64,000 bases of DNA from Stropharia rugosoannulata (taxonomy: Eukaryota; Basidiomycota; Agaricomycetes; Agaricales; Strophariaceae): contig JANCIK010000005.1 of the NCBI GenBank assembly GCA_028532985.1, positions 1,370,501-1,434,500 on the forward strand, read 5' to 3'. Each line of letters begins with the position of its first letter. Position 1 is the first letter of the stretch. Both the position numbers and the translations under genes were made by a program. The notes below the pieces were generated by a model. It saw nothing but the letters and a program-made list of their open reading frames with translations, searched no databases and had not been told where the DNA came from. Positions 33,168 through 47,618 of the stretch are shown here, in pieces.

Positions 33168-35984
33168 ATGGATTCTGATTACCTGTCAGTCAACACGGAG
33201 AAATCACCCACTGTGCGGCCAGACTCCCCAGCCTTGGGCACGACGACATCGACGACTGCCAGTCATACACAACTTAACAGACGTACGAGGACAACATCCG
33301 GGGCGGTTCGAAGTGTGGTAATCAAGGCAAAGACACTGTTGGAGCCTGAGCGGAGGATTGGGGAAGCACCTAGCTCAATGCAGGCTCTGAAGTCCATCGT
33401 TCTCTCATCATGTAAGTGCATTTTTCTTCGTGTATGCGTAATTTAACAGCTTCTTCTAGGGCTCAATGTGCTACTTGTGTTTATCCCAGTATCCGTGAGT
33501 AGGAATCCTCAAGGAGCGATGCCCACGAGTTATTCAACTGTCTCGTAGTGGGCCCTGCATTTTGCGCTGCCCGAGTCTATGAGCAACAAGGATACACTTG
33601 TTTTTGTCTGTGAGTTCAGTTTCAACGCCTTGACCATGAGCATGGTCTGACAACTCCTATCCCTCCTGCCTCAAGTCGCCTTTCTTGCAATCATTCCGCT
33701 GGCCAAAGTATGTCGATGATTTCATACTCCGCAATGTGCACGTTGCTCAACTGTCTATTTCATCCGAATTTAGTTACTGAGTTTTGCCACTGAGGAACTT
33801 TCGCTCCGAGTGGGTCAGACCTTGGCAGGCTTGCTGAATGCGACTCTTGTGAGCTTCAAGACTGCATATACCACTGATAGACCGCTTTTATTAATGTATA
33901 CCGCTTACTTTAGGGAAACGCGTAAGTATTCCATTTTTCTGACTCCGTAATGTGGATCGTATCCTGAAACTGCTCTGTCAAAGTGTTGAACTCATCGTTT
34001 CGGTATGTCACCCTTGCACATGTACTCAGTTTTAAAATTAAATCGCTTTCATTTTAGATTATCGCTCTTACGAAATGCGAACTACAGATCGTGCAGTCAT
34101 CTTGTAAGTCCATGTGTCCTGGAAAACAAACTTGTCCCTTGTTTCTGTCACAATTTATGATTGGGTTTTGCCTATCTGTCAATGTTATTAATACTCTTAT
34201 CTTCAGTGGTGGGCTCAATTCTGAGCAATCTTCGTAAGCGCCTATTTCTCTCCACCTGGTCCTTATATACCTATTAATACTCTTCGGTCTCTTAGTTCTC
34301 GTACTTGGAATGTGCTTCTTCGCCGGCGGTTTAAAATATTCAGAACAAGGCTTTGGTGCTAGTATGTGTCCTTTGCCTTATCCAACTATGTTGAACTCGA
34401 CTCCTGAGGTCTTTCTTGCATGTGTCTAGGTGCTACCCAATTGAATTCTTCATTACTTACCATCAGCGTCATTGCTGTACTTCTGCCAGCCGCTTTCCAT
34501 TTCTCAAATTCAAATAATTCAGCAAGCGATTCCCTGTCAAGCTCCTCTGAAGGTAATGCGATCCTTTCTGTCAGCCATGGAGTGAGCCCAAACTTTCTGC
34601 TCCAAATCATGACTTGAAATTAATGTTTTGATTGGGTTCTGTAGGTCGCCATCATTCTCTTGTTCAGTGAGTGTGCACATATGCACCTTTTAATTAACTA
34701 TTTCTGATCAAAGTACAGTTTATGCCGGCTACCTGGCGTTCCAGCTTTGGTCGCATACTAATCTGTATAATGACAAGCTGGCAATCCGGAGCACGAAATA
34801 TAACAAGCCGTTGTTCGAAGGGATATCAAACAAACTGCACAATAGACCCAGTCCAGCCACACCCGAACATGAAGTGGGTACATACAGCGGGGGCCCACTT
34901 ACTGCATCACCCGTTCAGTCCCCGAATCCGAATGTTGGTGTAACCTTCAGCTCCCTGGCTGGTCCGTTCGAGTCGCAGGGGTGCGAAAGCCAAAACCCCA
35001 GCACGGCAGACCATACAGCGACTTCGCGCCAGCATATCATGGACCCTGAGACACAGCAGATCGACGAGGACGACGAAGAGCCAGAAATGCCTTCTATGAG
35101 TGTGCCGATGACCATCATCCTTCTTGTTGTCGTCACTGTTGTAAGTTAATATATCTCAGGCTCACATACTAGGGCTCTAAATTGATTTGCTTCAGTTGGT
35201 TGCTGTGACCGCAGAATTTTTGGTAGACTCGATTGACGGAATGACTAACACAGGTCATATCACCAAAGAATTTGTCGGTGTAATCTTGCTGCCCATTGTC
35301 GGTAATGCTGCAGGTACGTATAATGAATTTCATTCTACATGACATTCTGGTCTTACTTCAGCGCGCAGAGCATGTAACCGCCGTCACCGTCTCCGTCAAA
35401 GATAAATTGAATCTCAGTTTGGGTGTCGCTGTTGGCTCTAGCATAGTATGTGTATCCTGTTCTTCATACGAAGCCGGTGCTGACGTGCCTTCTCTTGTAG
35501 CAAATTGCTCTTTTCGTTATTCCGTACGTTCTTCCGTTACATTATATGACATGTGTATCTCAAAGTGGCACGCTCTCAGATTCGTTGTGACATTGGCTTG
35601 GATTATGGGGAAGCCGCTCACTCTGCTCTTCGACCCATATGAATCGATAGCCATGTTCCTCGCAGGTGAGTTTTTTACTCTAACTCTCCAAGCATACTAT
35701 TTCTGACAGGATATCCAGTTCTTACCGTCAATTACGTTGTCCAAGACGGCAAATCAAATTGGCTGGAGGGCTTTATTCTTATGGGTTAGTTTCTCTATTA
35801 CACGCAGCACCGAAGACTATTTGCTCACCCCTGATTAGCTCTCTACCTTATTCTCGCTGTTACTTTCTGGTATTATCCTGGTAAGCTGGTTCTGTGATTT
35901 ATGCATCGGTTATCCTTACACAGAACTTGGACTTTAGGATCAGATCCCTCAGGCGGTCTTCTTACACAATGTGCATCAAGATAA
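33168..35984 (+). CDS. VCX1: Vacuolar-type Ca2+/H+ exchanger (CAX family)
   Basis: This is a cation/proton antiporter that loads Ca2+ into the vacuole using the proton gradient. Many (roughly 15 or more) small exons encode about 550 aa. A hydrophilic Ser/Thr-rich N-terminus (MDSDYLSVNTEK) is followed by about eleven TM helices. The two CAX alpha-repeats are clear. They are GQTLAGLLNATLGNAVELIV with LVGSILSNLLLVLGMCFFAG, and LLPIVGNAAEHVTAVTVSV with LGVAVGSSIQIALFVIPF. A central cytoplasmic acidic loop (QQIDEDDEEPEMP) matches the family. The last exon ends SDPSGGLLTQCASR before TAA. It is convergent with the hydratase gene (stop codons about 230 bp apart). I did not confirm every small exon, but the frame is open throughout in the parts read. 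Confidence 0.93.
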
Positions 35985-36214
35985 ATGGAATGTGTTCCAC
36001 TATTTATACCCTACATACATGATATCCAACAGGAGATATTCTGTGCACTAATGGTCCTGTTATATCCAACTTACTCAGGACCTTTGTGTTGTACTTATAT
36101 ACTTGCTTTATTCATCACATCTATTACTGGCGCCATACACACCGAGGTCCCTCGTTTCGCATCTGATAGAACATTTTATAGACCAATTTCAATGTAATCT
36201 ACAAACATCAATGA

Positions 36215-37585
36215 TTACAATTTAGCTTGCGGTTCCGGATCTACTAGTGTAACAGCAGCGGCTGCGAGTGCTACGGAGTCCCTCTCTTTGACCTTGGCAG
36301 CTATAGGGAAAATATGTTAGTTCGCCTTCCACCAGAAAGTTCCATGGACGTACTGAATATAACTTTCTGGCCCTCTTTCCACATTTCTGTCACAATGGTC
36401 TCTCCTGGGTAGACAACGCCCGCAAAGCTGCCGCACATAAGTGTTAAGTCTTAATCATAAAGCTGTGCTTGAAATTCTGCTACTCACCGGACCTTGATAT
36501 CTTTGTAGGGCCCATATGCTTTTAGAACGTGTTTCCCAGCGATACCCATTGAGCAGAGGCCGTGAAGAATGGGTTGATCGAAACCTCCGATCGCCGCGAA
36601 TTCTGGAAGGATCTGAAGTCAACATTGCGTGTAAGCAAGCATATATGGAACTAAATTCGAAGTAAAGCATACATGGAGGGGGTTATAGTCTCCGCTCAGT
36701 CTATGAAGTTGCGCATGAATGGTATATTCTTGGTAAATGCAGGAAGACGCGTACCGATAGAGCGCAGCCTGCGATGTGCTAGTTCTTTCCTCCAAAACTG
36801 TGTCAGGCTTGCGCGCCGGGGGCTTGTTTGCAGCTGAAGCAGCGCCCCTGTCTGCATGACACGATAGGCAGTGTCAATACAGTACTTAACCCATGAGGAA
36901 TTCAAAGAGCTCTGACCATTCCCGTTGCGTTTCCCGCCAAAACCGCCCGATCCGCGTATGAACACCGTCGACTGGTTCTCGAACACGAGTTTCCCGCTGT
37001 GTTTGTCCCGCGTTTCGATGATAGTCGTAACCGCTGCGGCTTTGCCTTTATCCAGGACCTCGAGGATTCTGCAAACGTCAATTCATGGTGTAAGGTGCCT
37101 TCCCGAAGTAAACAGTATTTATAGCCCACCTTGCCTCACTGACAAGCTCCCCGGACGTGGGCACTGGGCCTTTGATGTTCAGGTACTGCTCTCCATGCAG
37201 GAGTTTGGCCTAGAATTAATGTCGATGAGATCCGAGTCCGCGCGATACGACGAGAAAAGCGCTGACCGGATTGAAGTTCGGGAGCCAGTCCAAAGACAAT
37301 CCCGCGCTGCTTGCGAACTGCGGGACGACACCGAAAGTAGGAAGCGCAGAGAACTCGTCATCGCCTTCAAACGTCCATCTGAGCTCCTTCTCTGTAGCGC
37401 CAACACCGAGATTGTACAGTATCACGTCTCTCTAACAGCTCGTTCAATGGCAGCAGATATGGCAAGCTAACGACACCTACTTCAGTGTATGAGTATGAGA
37501 CTGGCTCGCTGATGACTTTCTTAGCATCTTTCACAAGTTGTGAATCTTGGGGATCAGCGAAGGCGTTGGGATCTTTGAAGGGCAT
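36215..37585 (-). CDS. Peroxisomal (R)-specific 2-enoyl-CoA hydratase 2 (MaoC type, PTS1)
   Basis: The model has nine exons: 37481-37585, 37267-37431, 37130-37209, 36917-37068, 36755-36851, 36673-36700, 36488-36612, 36354-36427 and 36215-36300. They sum to 912 nt (303 aa). It hydrates trans-2-enoyl-CoA to (3R)-hydroxyacyl-CoA. The hydratase-2 motif is [15 protein letters not shown], with catalytic Asp and His, followed by [15 protein letters not shown]. The N-terminal hot-dog half begins [20 protein letters not shown] and [15 protein letters not shown]. The C-terminus AKL is a peroxisomal targeting signal 1. In yeast Fox2 and human HSD17B4 this domain is fused behind the dehydrogenase. Here it is a separate gene starting 392 bp downstream of the dehydrogenase gene on the same strand. 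MPFKDPNAF is the first ATG, and residues 1-35 are not conserved catalytic sequence. Confidence 0.93.
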
Positions 37586-37977
37586 TCTTTAGATGATGCG
37601 AAGCAAAGTGTGGAGGTAAGTCACTGTGGTACCAGTGTGTGCTAGAGTATGTATACATGCGTATGGGGTAGAGAATCACATGCCACCCAAATGCCACCTC
37701 GTCGTTGAAGCCAGTACATGTACTCTACAATGATAAGTATGCTAAAGTTGATCGACTTATCATTAATTAGCATTTGTAGACTGCCTACGGGAGACTATGT
37801 ACAGTGTGCACTTGTGATTTTGACTCTCGGGAGCCGGCTGTCTGCGTACCCATACACACAAATGCCACAATAGATGCCAGAAGCAATTGTCCCGTACAAT
37901 GAATAAGATTAAAACTTTTAATATATACAAGATACAATAACGAGGGGTATTTCAGTTGCACAGTACCGTTACATAAA
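37586..37977. other. Spacer between FOX2 dehydrogenase and hydratase genes
   Basis: 392 bp. It holds the FOX2 3' flank and the hydratase promoter. AT-rich words ATGATAAGT...ACTTATCAT near 37730-37765 form an imperfect inverted repeat. I found no open frame joining the two genes: both an in-frame TAG and a new ATG separate them. Confidence 0.6.
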
Positions 37978-40769
<2,792 letters not shown>

Positions 40770-41679
40770 GATAGATGCAAATACAGGAAGGGGGATGGAA
40801 ATGGTTTCAGCAGGATTTGGTGTGGGGTGGGGTAGTGGTTTGGTAACGCGGCTAGGACTTATACATAGACCGGAGCTTCAAGCATGTGAAATGGCCGGTA
40901 TTGCTGATGTAATGGTTCGTTCCGCCTCTGATTAATTGATTCTTCCTTGTCCAGAGTCGTTGCACATACATACTGCTCACCAGGCGGTAGGTTATTCAGA
41001 AATTCACGAGAACCTTGAATTTCAATTGGTTTGTAATCCACGTTCTTTCGCGATCTGACAGTAATAAATATTTGGGCGACTCGCGCGGTTACACGATACT
41101 TTACAGATGGGAGTGAAGCTGTGATCGTACCCAGCTACCGTGTTTCGGCATAAGGACGCTGGCCATAAATTAAGAGAATGGAGCCGGTAACAGATCTGAC
41201 AGAAAGAGGGCGGTAGAAAAAGAAGTTTTTGTCGAGAACAAAGTCAACCGTAAAAATATCATTCAGATCAAAAGATAGGAAATATATTGAGATGTGAAAT
41301 GGTCGTACAGAACAAGTAAAGAAAAGATGAGGGAGATCAGAGGAGTTGGCGGGACAGGTAATGATCGTGGGCGACAAAGCAAAAATGAGCATAGGTTTCG
41401 TGAGGACATGCGAAGGCATTAGAGCGGTTGTGGATGCGGCGAGGTTATTAGTCTAGAGCGCGGGGGCCGAATGCAAACGGAATGGATCGGCGAGGGTTGA
41501 GCGAAGGGGGTGACGACGACAGCAAATAAAAAGCAAGTGACAGGTGCGACATACAGAAGTTGTTCGGTTAGAATAACAACACGGTATGCAAATGCGAAAA
41601 ACCACAAGGAAAGGTAAACTGAAGCTGACAGAAAAGGAAGGCATTGGAGGAGGTTGAGAAATTCCATGGGTCAGACATT
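40770..41679. other. Intergenic: FOX2 promoter and cyclin 3' flank
   Basis: 910 bp between the FOX2 start and the cyclin stop, both on the minus strand. No recognisable coding exon or strong core motif was seen. Confidence 0.5.
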
Positions 41680-43445
41680 TTATTCTGCAACGACCATTAA
41701 CTCTATCGGAGTGCCGCATTCATCAATGTGACTCTTGGCCCATTCAATGGCGAACACGGATGCCTTCAGGAACTTCTTGTTCGCGTATTTCTTGCACACA
41801 TACAGCCGATGAAAATTCTCCTCGGTCAACTTCGACACCAGGTATCCATGTCCGGTAAGGAGATGCTCTTCTGTAAAACCAGAATGGTAAATGAAAGCTT
41901 CGTTCTGAAACAACCAGTCAGTCACATGATCCGCGCCCATAACATGCGGTGTACGCATGGCAGTTTAAAGAATTTGAACTTACCCAGTCACCTCCCAACA
42001 TCCTTCTTGCAGTATACATCCCAATAGCGGCAACAAGACTGGGCTTCACTCGCAAGAATCGATAATCTAACAGAGTGACTTCCGTAAGGAACTTGCTGAG
42101 TGTTCTTGTTTGAATATCGTAATCGTCAGCCTTGCTGATTTTTCGCATCCAGTTGTACGGTGAACAGTAATGTGATATTTGAAATTCGAGCGTTTGCAAC
42201 ATTATACGTTCTCCTTTGAGGATCTCATCTTTGGTGTAGCCCTTTTCTGTCACAAAAACAAACTCTTCGACGGAAGGAGCAACGATCTCTTCATACTTTG
42301 ATGCGATGAAGAGAGCCGTCACGCCAACAAGCTGAAGCTTCATTAAAGAGACGACGCGCTTGGTGAGGAATCGATCAACGATATTCACGGCTATCCAAAT
42401 AGTTTCCGGAACCATATGATAACGGAGGTGAACCTGCAGCAACCAGTCGACAAGCGTTTGACGCATTCCCCAGGAAAGCTCTGCTTGTCCAGTCATATAG
42501 TCTGGATTTGGCATAAACTCGTCCTGCAGCAGTGGTCAGGTTTAATGGGACTTCAGACAGCAAGAGACGAACCTCAAGTTCACACATATAATCGAAGATT
42601 TCTTCGGCATACTCAGACACCATCGTTGTGTCATACATATCAACTTCATCGTTGAAGTGCTCTCGTATCGACTGTATTTCTTTCTGGTATCTCGAGGCGA
42701 GCTCTGTGGAAACATCCGGCCAGATCCGAGGAAGCTTTTCGGCTTCAGTTTGCTCAACTTCGTCCTCTTCCACTGTCGAATCTTCGACACCAATCATGGC
42801 TGCTACTTCCTCTTCGTTAACCTGAAGTTCAGTATCCTCATAATCTTCTAAGACTTGCTCGACTTCCATTTCGCTTTGATGGTCCTCAACTTTGGCAGCA
42901 ACTGCATCCAAGGTCTGCTCTGTAACTGTGATCCTTGTTGAAGCACGCTTTGAATGTACAGACGTCCTTGACCGCGCTGGGGGGATACGGACCTCTGCGG
43001 TATTTGCAGGTGCCAGCGGCGCCCGACCAGGACCGAGGGGCACGCGTTGTGCAACAGTCGTAGAGTCTGAACGACCTCGCTTCAGTCCTATCTCTTCTTT
43101 TTCCTTCCCAGTGGCATGCTTGACGACTGTGTCCTGCTAGAAGACTATGAGGTCATAGTATTCCATCCAGATAGAGAGTACTCACCCTGCGGTTTACAGC
43201 TGCCATCGTCACTTCGCTGAGCGCTTGACGCGTAGCTGGACCCTTCAGTAAATTCTCCTTCACTGGCACACGAAGTGGACCCGTGGCACCACCGTTCGAA
43301 GCCTGGCGAACGTGGCGGCTCATGGTGTTCTCGTCAGCCTTGACACGTTGGGCAAGGCCGCGTCGTTGTGGTAGCTAGAGTATAATTCAGAAATTGTTTC
43401 GAATAAAGAGGAGAGGAGATGTACTCGGACGTGATTTGAAGCCAT
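41680..43445 (-). CDS. B-type mitotic cyclin
   Basis: This regulatory subunit activates Cdk1 for entry into mitosis. The first exon is MASNHVR, joined to LPQRRGLAQRVKADENTMSR. A disordered regulatory N-terminus follows, with candidate destruction-box-like stretches RQALSEVTM and GRAPLAPANT; neither is a perfect RxxLxxxxN. The acidic linker EDYEDTELQVNEEEVAAM leads to YAEEIFDYMCELE. The cyclin box is complete: MRQTLVDWLLQVHLRYHMVP, then TIWIAVNIVDRFLTKRVV and LVGVTALFIASKYEEIVAPS. The C-terminal cyclin fold holds YDIQTRTLSKFLTEVTLLDY and ends ELMVVAE before TAA. It belongs to the Clb/Cdc13 class. An E-box CACGTG lies upstream at 43687-43692. I did not sum all exon lengths. Confidence 0.94.
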
Positions 43446-44142
43446 CTTCGAATTGAGTTAAGGAACTGGCGAAAGTTGACGCGGTCGACGTAGGTGATTC
43501 GAGGTCAGTGCGTTGTCGGAGGAAAGAATAGTAGGGAGAAAGAGCTTGGCCCCGGATATTTTGGTGGGGAGGAAAGAGAAGGAGAAGAAAGGGTTAGAAC
43601 GAAGTCTGCCGGTCTGGTAGAGGTCAATCGTCAGCCTCAAACAGAACCGACAATTCCAACCATCCAAGCCAGTTGAGACCAACGATCACGTGTACGTCCA
43701 AAACACCGCCCAAATAACGCGCTCGCGACGCGACGCGCCACGGTCCGTGCTTCTTTCTCACGCTCTTTTACGCCATTTGGCAAACCCAAGTTGACGTCCC
43801 GGCGGTATGAATCCCGCATTCCATTAATCCGCCGTGGGTTTGGAGGCAAGGTGTGGCACAGACTGGCACAGTCCACTCAAACAACCATAAGATCCTTTAG
43901 CGTATCAGTAAATCATTGACACTGAGGTATGTAATAGATATTCTCAGCACAGCATGGGGTTACAGACGTTAGTGATATCGCCGACTGCCGCTACATAGTT
44001 AATGCCAAGGAGATAAGTACATGGTAGGTGCAAAAGACGAGTAGAATGCCAAAGTAATTGTAGTGAGGTATGTATATTGACAACGACAGAAGGTGTATTA
44101 GTATCAGTTGAACCTGGAGGTAATGCTATGTCCACCCAAGTG
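43446..44142. other. Intergenic: cyclin promoter side
   Basis: 697 bp between the cyclin start and the 3' end of the FHA/G-patch gene. It includes CACGTG at 43687-43692, a common bHLH site. No coding exon was recognised. Confidence 0.5.
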
Positions 44143-45509
44143 TCATTGGTGACCTTCACCCTGAAAACGTTTGAACTTCTCTCTGTCTTTCCAACTGAGA
44201 CCCATCATAGCGTCGTCGGTATCGGCTACTCTGAGCTGTTGCTTCATGCCCAGACCTGCCCGATTCTCGCTCTGCTTCACTTCCAGAGGCTCGATCAACC
44301 TCACACGATCGTCCGAAGCATCAATCTGCCCCAATGCACCACCCGGGGACCAACCTTGCTGCATGAGAAGACGATGGCCGACATTGGTAGATGGCAATGG
44401 CACATTGGACTGCGTTAGAGACGGTTTCTCGACGGTTTTGTGGGCAATTGGCGGAATATCTGTGAAAGGGATATTTAAAATGGCAGACGCTGACGTTGGG
44501 AAGCTCGGTAATCCTGGCGTATCTGGTCGTGAGGCTGGATGCAAGAGACGCCGACGAGCAGCCCGGTCGACATATTCAGGTTGCCTGTCCGTAGGCTCTG
44601 CTGGGTTTGCTGAAGAAGTCCTAGTTGAGACGTCATCCCGGGTCAGCAGACTGCGTTTTAGCAACTTCAGTGCTTTTTTAGGATTCCTGTCGACGCCGAA
44701 CGCGGACGGTACAGAAGGACCGGGATCTATGCCAGCAGCGTCTCTCGTACGTTTTACGCCACTCTTCTTGGAAGAAGGAAACAACGGTATCTCTTGCTGG
44801 CCGGAGATAGTACAGTTCGTACATGGCCTCTGAGTATCATGCAAGTGGACTTCGAAGACAGTCCCGCCTATCGTCAAGTGATCGGAGTGTTTCAATCGTC
44901 GGGGCATACTTGCTACCCGCGCCTGAGATAGTCGAGTTCCAGGACCTTCCAAGTCGGGAGAAACAGGTCCTGGACGTAGGTAAGTCCTATGCATAGAGCC
45001 CATGTCTACTAAGCTCCACTCTTTGCGTGCCCCGTCCCAGTACATAGTTGCATGGAATTTTGACACTGCCATTTCCTTCAAACGGATACGAGGAGTAGTT
45101 GATCCTTCGGGTTGGACATCTCGACCTATCTGGACCTCAGAATATGCATCTAGAACAGCTATTTTTTGTGCATTGGGAAGCACAGAAGAACGTAGGACCA
45201 GAAGGCGGAAGACGGGTTGACCGGACCTCAATCCACTGGATGACCTCTGCAGGCTTGTACTGTGCATTTGTCCATAAGGTAACTGCTCAAGATACTGATC
45301 TTCTCCAGGCCATTCAAATTCTGGGTTGTAAGTGTCGCCCGCAGTCGCTGTATCAGTGGGGACTGCAACTGACAAATCCATTCTTAGATGTGCTCCACTA
45401 GTCCCGCTGTTCTGGTTAAACATATGTTAGGATATACTCGAGGATGATGCTATCAGGACTGCAGAACGTACATCTTCTCGATCTGGTGAGCTTCATATAG
45501 GGATGTCAT
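44143..45509 (-). CDS. FHA and G-patch domain protein (AGGF1-like)
   Basis: Two exons, 45472-45509 and 44143-45406, sum to 1302 nt (433 aa). The short first exon MTSLYEAHQIEKI is required to reach GTSGAHLRMD. A start at the in-intron ATG (45423) is possible but less likely. The FHA domain spans about residues 75-185: AYSEVQIGRDVQ, MAVSKFHATMYWDG and SLVDMGSMHRTYL hold the GR, SxxH and N/S positions for phosphothreonine binding. A basic linker follows (KRTRDAAG; PKKALKLLKRSLLTRD). The C-terminal G-patch is VGHRLLMQQGWSPGGALGQ with ENRAGLGMKQ. The order FHA then G-patch matches AGGF1. G-patch proteins commonly activate DEAH RNA helicases in splicing. This gene is divergent from the XLF-like gene. 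Confidence 0.88.
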
Positions 45510-46061
45510 TCAGTAATATCTCCAGTGAGGCAAGGAAGGGGTCTTTCTTTGGTCGGAGCGACTACTTTTATATGAAAAACAACGGAGTCAGGAAACACTT
45601 GACGTTACTGGGCAACGGCGTTTCGGACTTAGCCGGTCCCGCGTTCCGCTTTAGCGCTTTGAAAGCTCTTCAGCTTCAGTGCTACCTTTGCTTCAGTTAC
45701 CAACTACACGGCCTCTCCCTCCTTCAATGACACCAACATTCTAGTCGATCTCGAGCTCTTCCATCCAACATAAGTTTCTCAGGTCGCCCTTCTTCGTATC
45801 GAACTCCGAACCTACTGAAAGAAAGTTTGAACTGCTGCCTTCGACATCAATAAGTCTGGTCGTGAATTTGCTTAGACTGCAAAGCAGCGCGGTGCACCTT
45901 CGAGACGAAACTTTTTGTTGGTCTCACCTGACGATCAGCGACATCTTAACAGTCACCTATAGTCCTCACGTCCTGCCACTCAAAGTACTGTTATCGATTT
46001 CTAGCAAGGCTCATCCGTCACTTGCCCTCAATACTATCTTACGTGGTGCAGCTTCATAAAT
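45510..46061. promoter_or_regulatory. Divergent intergenic, FHA/G-patch and XLF-like genes
   Basis: 552 bp between outward-facing ATGs. The open frames inside are short and not domain-like. Both promoters must lie here. Confidence 0.5.
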
Positions 46062-47618
46062 ATGGAACCATTCACTGAGGTCTTCCTAATAATGTATATT
46101 GGGAGCCACTACTAAGCTCTTTCTAGGAACACTCAAAACGCCTTTTGGGGAAGGAGTGGCTCGCTAAATCTGACGCTGGCTCATCCACGCCATATCTACT
46201 TGTTTGTCTATTTTGAAAGGTCGAACAACACGGATTCTTTTTGTTGACTAATTATCTAGAAATATTCCTTCTCATTAACGGACCTATCCTGTGCGGTTAT
46301 GATCACGGACACGCAAAAAGTATGGGGAGAAGGTTTGCCTTCCCGATTCCGTGGCAGTGATGTCCTTTTCATGAAACTATGCAGTGGTGACAAGTAAATT
46401 ATTGGCACGTCGATGGCGTGCTTCCAACCCCAAGTCACCACAGTTATTTATCGATTCATCGGATGAAGAGAATTGGCGTGAAATCACTTTGGAGCTTCTT
46501 TCAAAAGCTCACACCATAGGCGGCATAACCGACTCGTCCTGTGAGCGTATTGAATCCAATTACTCTGTCAGCTATCGCCGATTACCTGGTGTATTGCTTC
46601 TCCGTTATTTACGCTGCTTGTTCCGCAGGATCTTTGCCTCAGACTTGAATGGGAAGGCTTCACATGGCAATGGGAGACATGCTTTCTAGGATATCAACAG
46701 TCCTCTGAAATTATCTCCAAACAGCTTGTTTACCCCCTCATTAGTGTCAATCATCTGACATTTTCAGCCACTGATGCAATAGGAGGGATGTCAGACACGG
46801 ATGTCGAAAAGGTGGCCGTTATTATTTCTGATAGAAAACTCGAATAACTGACACGCCTACTTATTCTATAGGCCCTAGATAAGCTAGGTCGCTCCGCTAG
46901 GCGAGCAGCTGACACACATATTAAGAATACTCTTTCCAAACCACGCCTTGCGTCTTGTATCAGCCGCATGACAGCGTTATTTAACTTCCTGCCCGATCTT
47001 CGTGAGTTCATTTGCAAAGCTCTTGAATTGCATAGTGATTGAAACTATTAGCACATGTGATATCGGTCTCTGAAAGACCGGTATTGGAAGTAGAAGAAAC
47101 CAAGGCCGATATTTCAGTAGCCCCCGAAAGTGTAAGGAAAGATATCCGTAGGACGCCCATCCCCGTAAGGAGTCACTGCTCTACTTTATACTTTTGACTT
47201 TGTATTCACTGATAACAATGATCACCAGGAGCCCCCCGCGGACACGGAAATTGACAAAGATGTAATGGACGTGGAACCTATAGCCGTCGACAGCGATTCA
47301 GTAACGGAATCAGACACCGACGAGCCAGTAAATAGAGTAGGTCCACGCTCTGTTCCCGGCGATACGCCAATGTCCGAAGTGGACGTCCCCGCAAAAAGTC
47401 CAGCCCAGCTGGCACGCCGCTCGCCTGCACCCCCCACCCCTGTGGAAGCAAAGCCTTCATCTGATTCCAGTTCTCCCAAACGCCTAGTGAAAAAGATAAA
47501 GACGGCGGCCTCGGATTCTAGTGACGATGATGGCAAGAACGAGCCCAAAAGAGTTGGCGTTGGTGCCCCAAAGCGGGGTACCCGACAGCCTATCAAACGC
47601 GGGGGTAAACGCTTCTGA
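46062..47618 (+). CDS. NHEJ1: XLF/Nej1-like non-homologous end-joining factor
   Basis: The model has eight exons: 46062-46079, 46127-46201, 46260-46332, 46385-46566, 46629-46811, 46872-47001, 47052-47164 and 47229-47618. They sum to 1164 nt (387 aa). XLF/Nej1 bridges DNA ends with XRCC4/Lif1 and ligase IV. The head domain begins MEPFTEEHSKRLLGKEWLAK and runs through SLTDLSCAVMITDTQKVWGE, LLARRWRASNP and LELLSKAHTIGGI. It continues with WEGFTWQWETCFLGYQQSSE, and a helical stalk follows (DKLGRSARRAADTHIKNTLS). The C-terminal third is acidic and Ser/Pro-rich. It ends in a basic tail closing KRGGKRF, resembling the Ku-binding motif (basic residues plus terminal aromatic) of XLF proteins. The 18-nt first exon and all junctions keep frame. 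Confidence 0.88.

Noticed and set aside
44143..45423. Single-exon model of the FHA/G-patch gene starting at 45423
   Set aside because: The ATG at 45423 lies within what reads as an intron. A 38-nt upstream exon (45472-45509) joined at 45406 gives a more plausible N-terminus and keeps frame.
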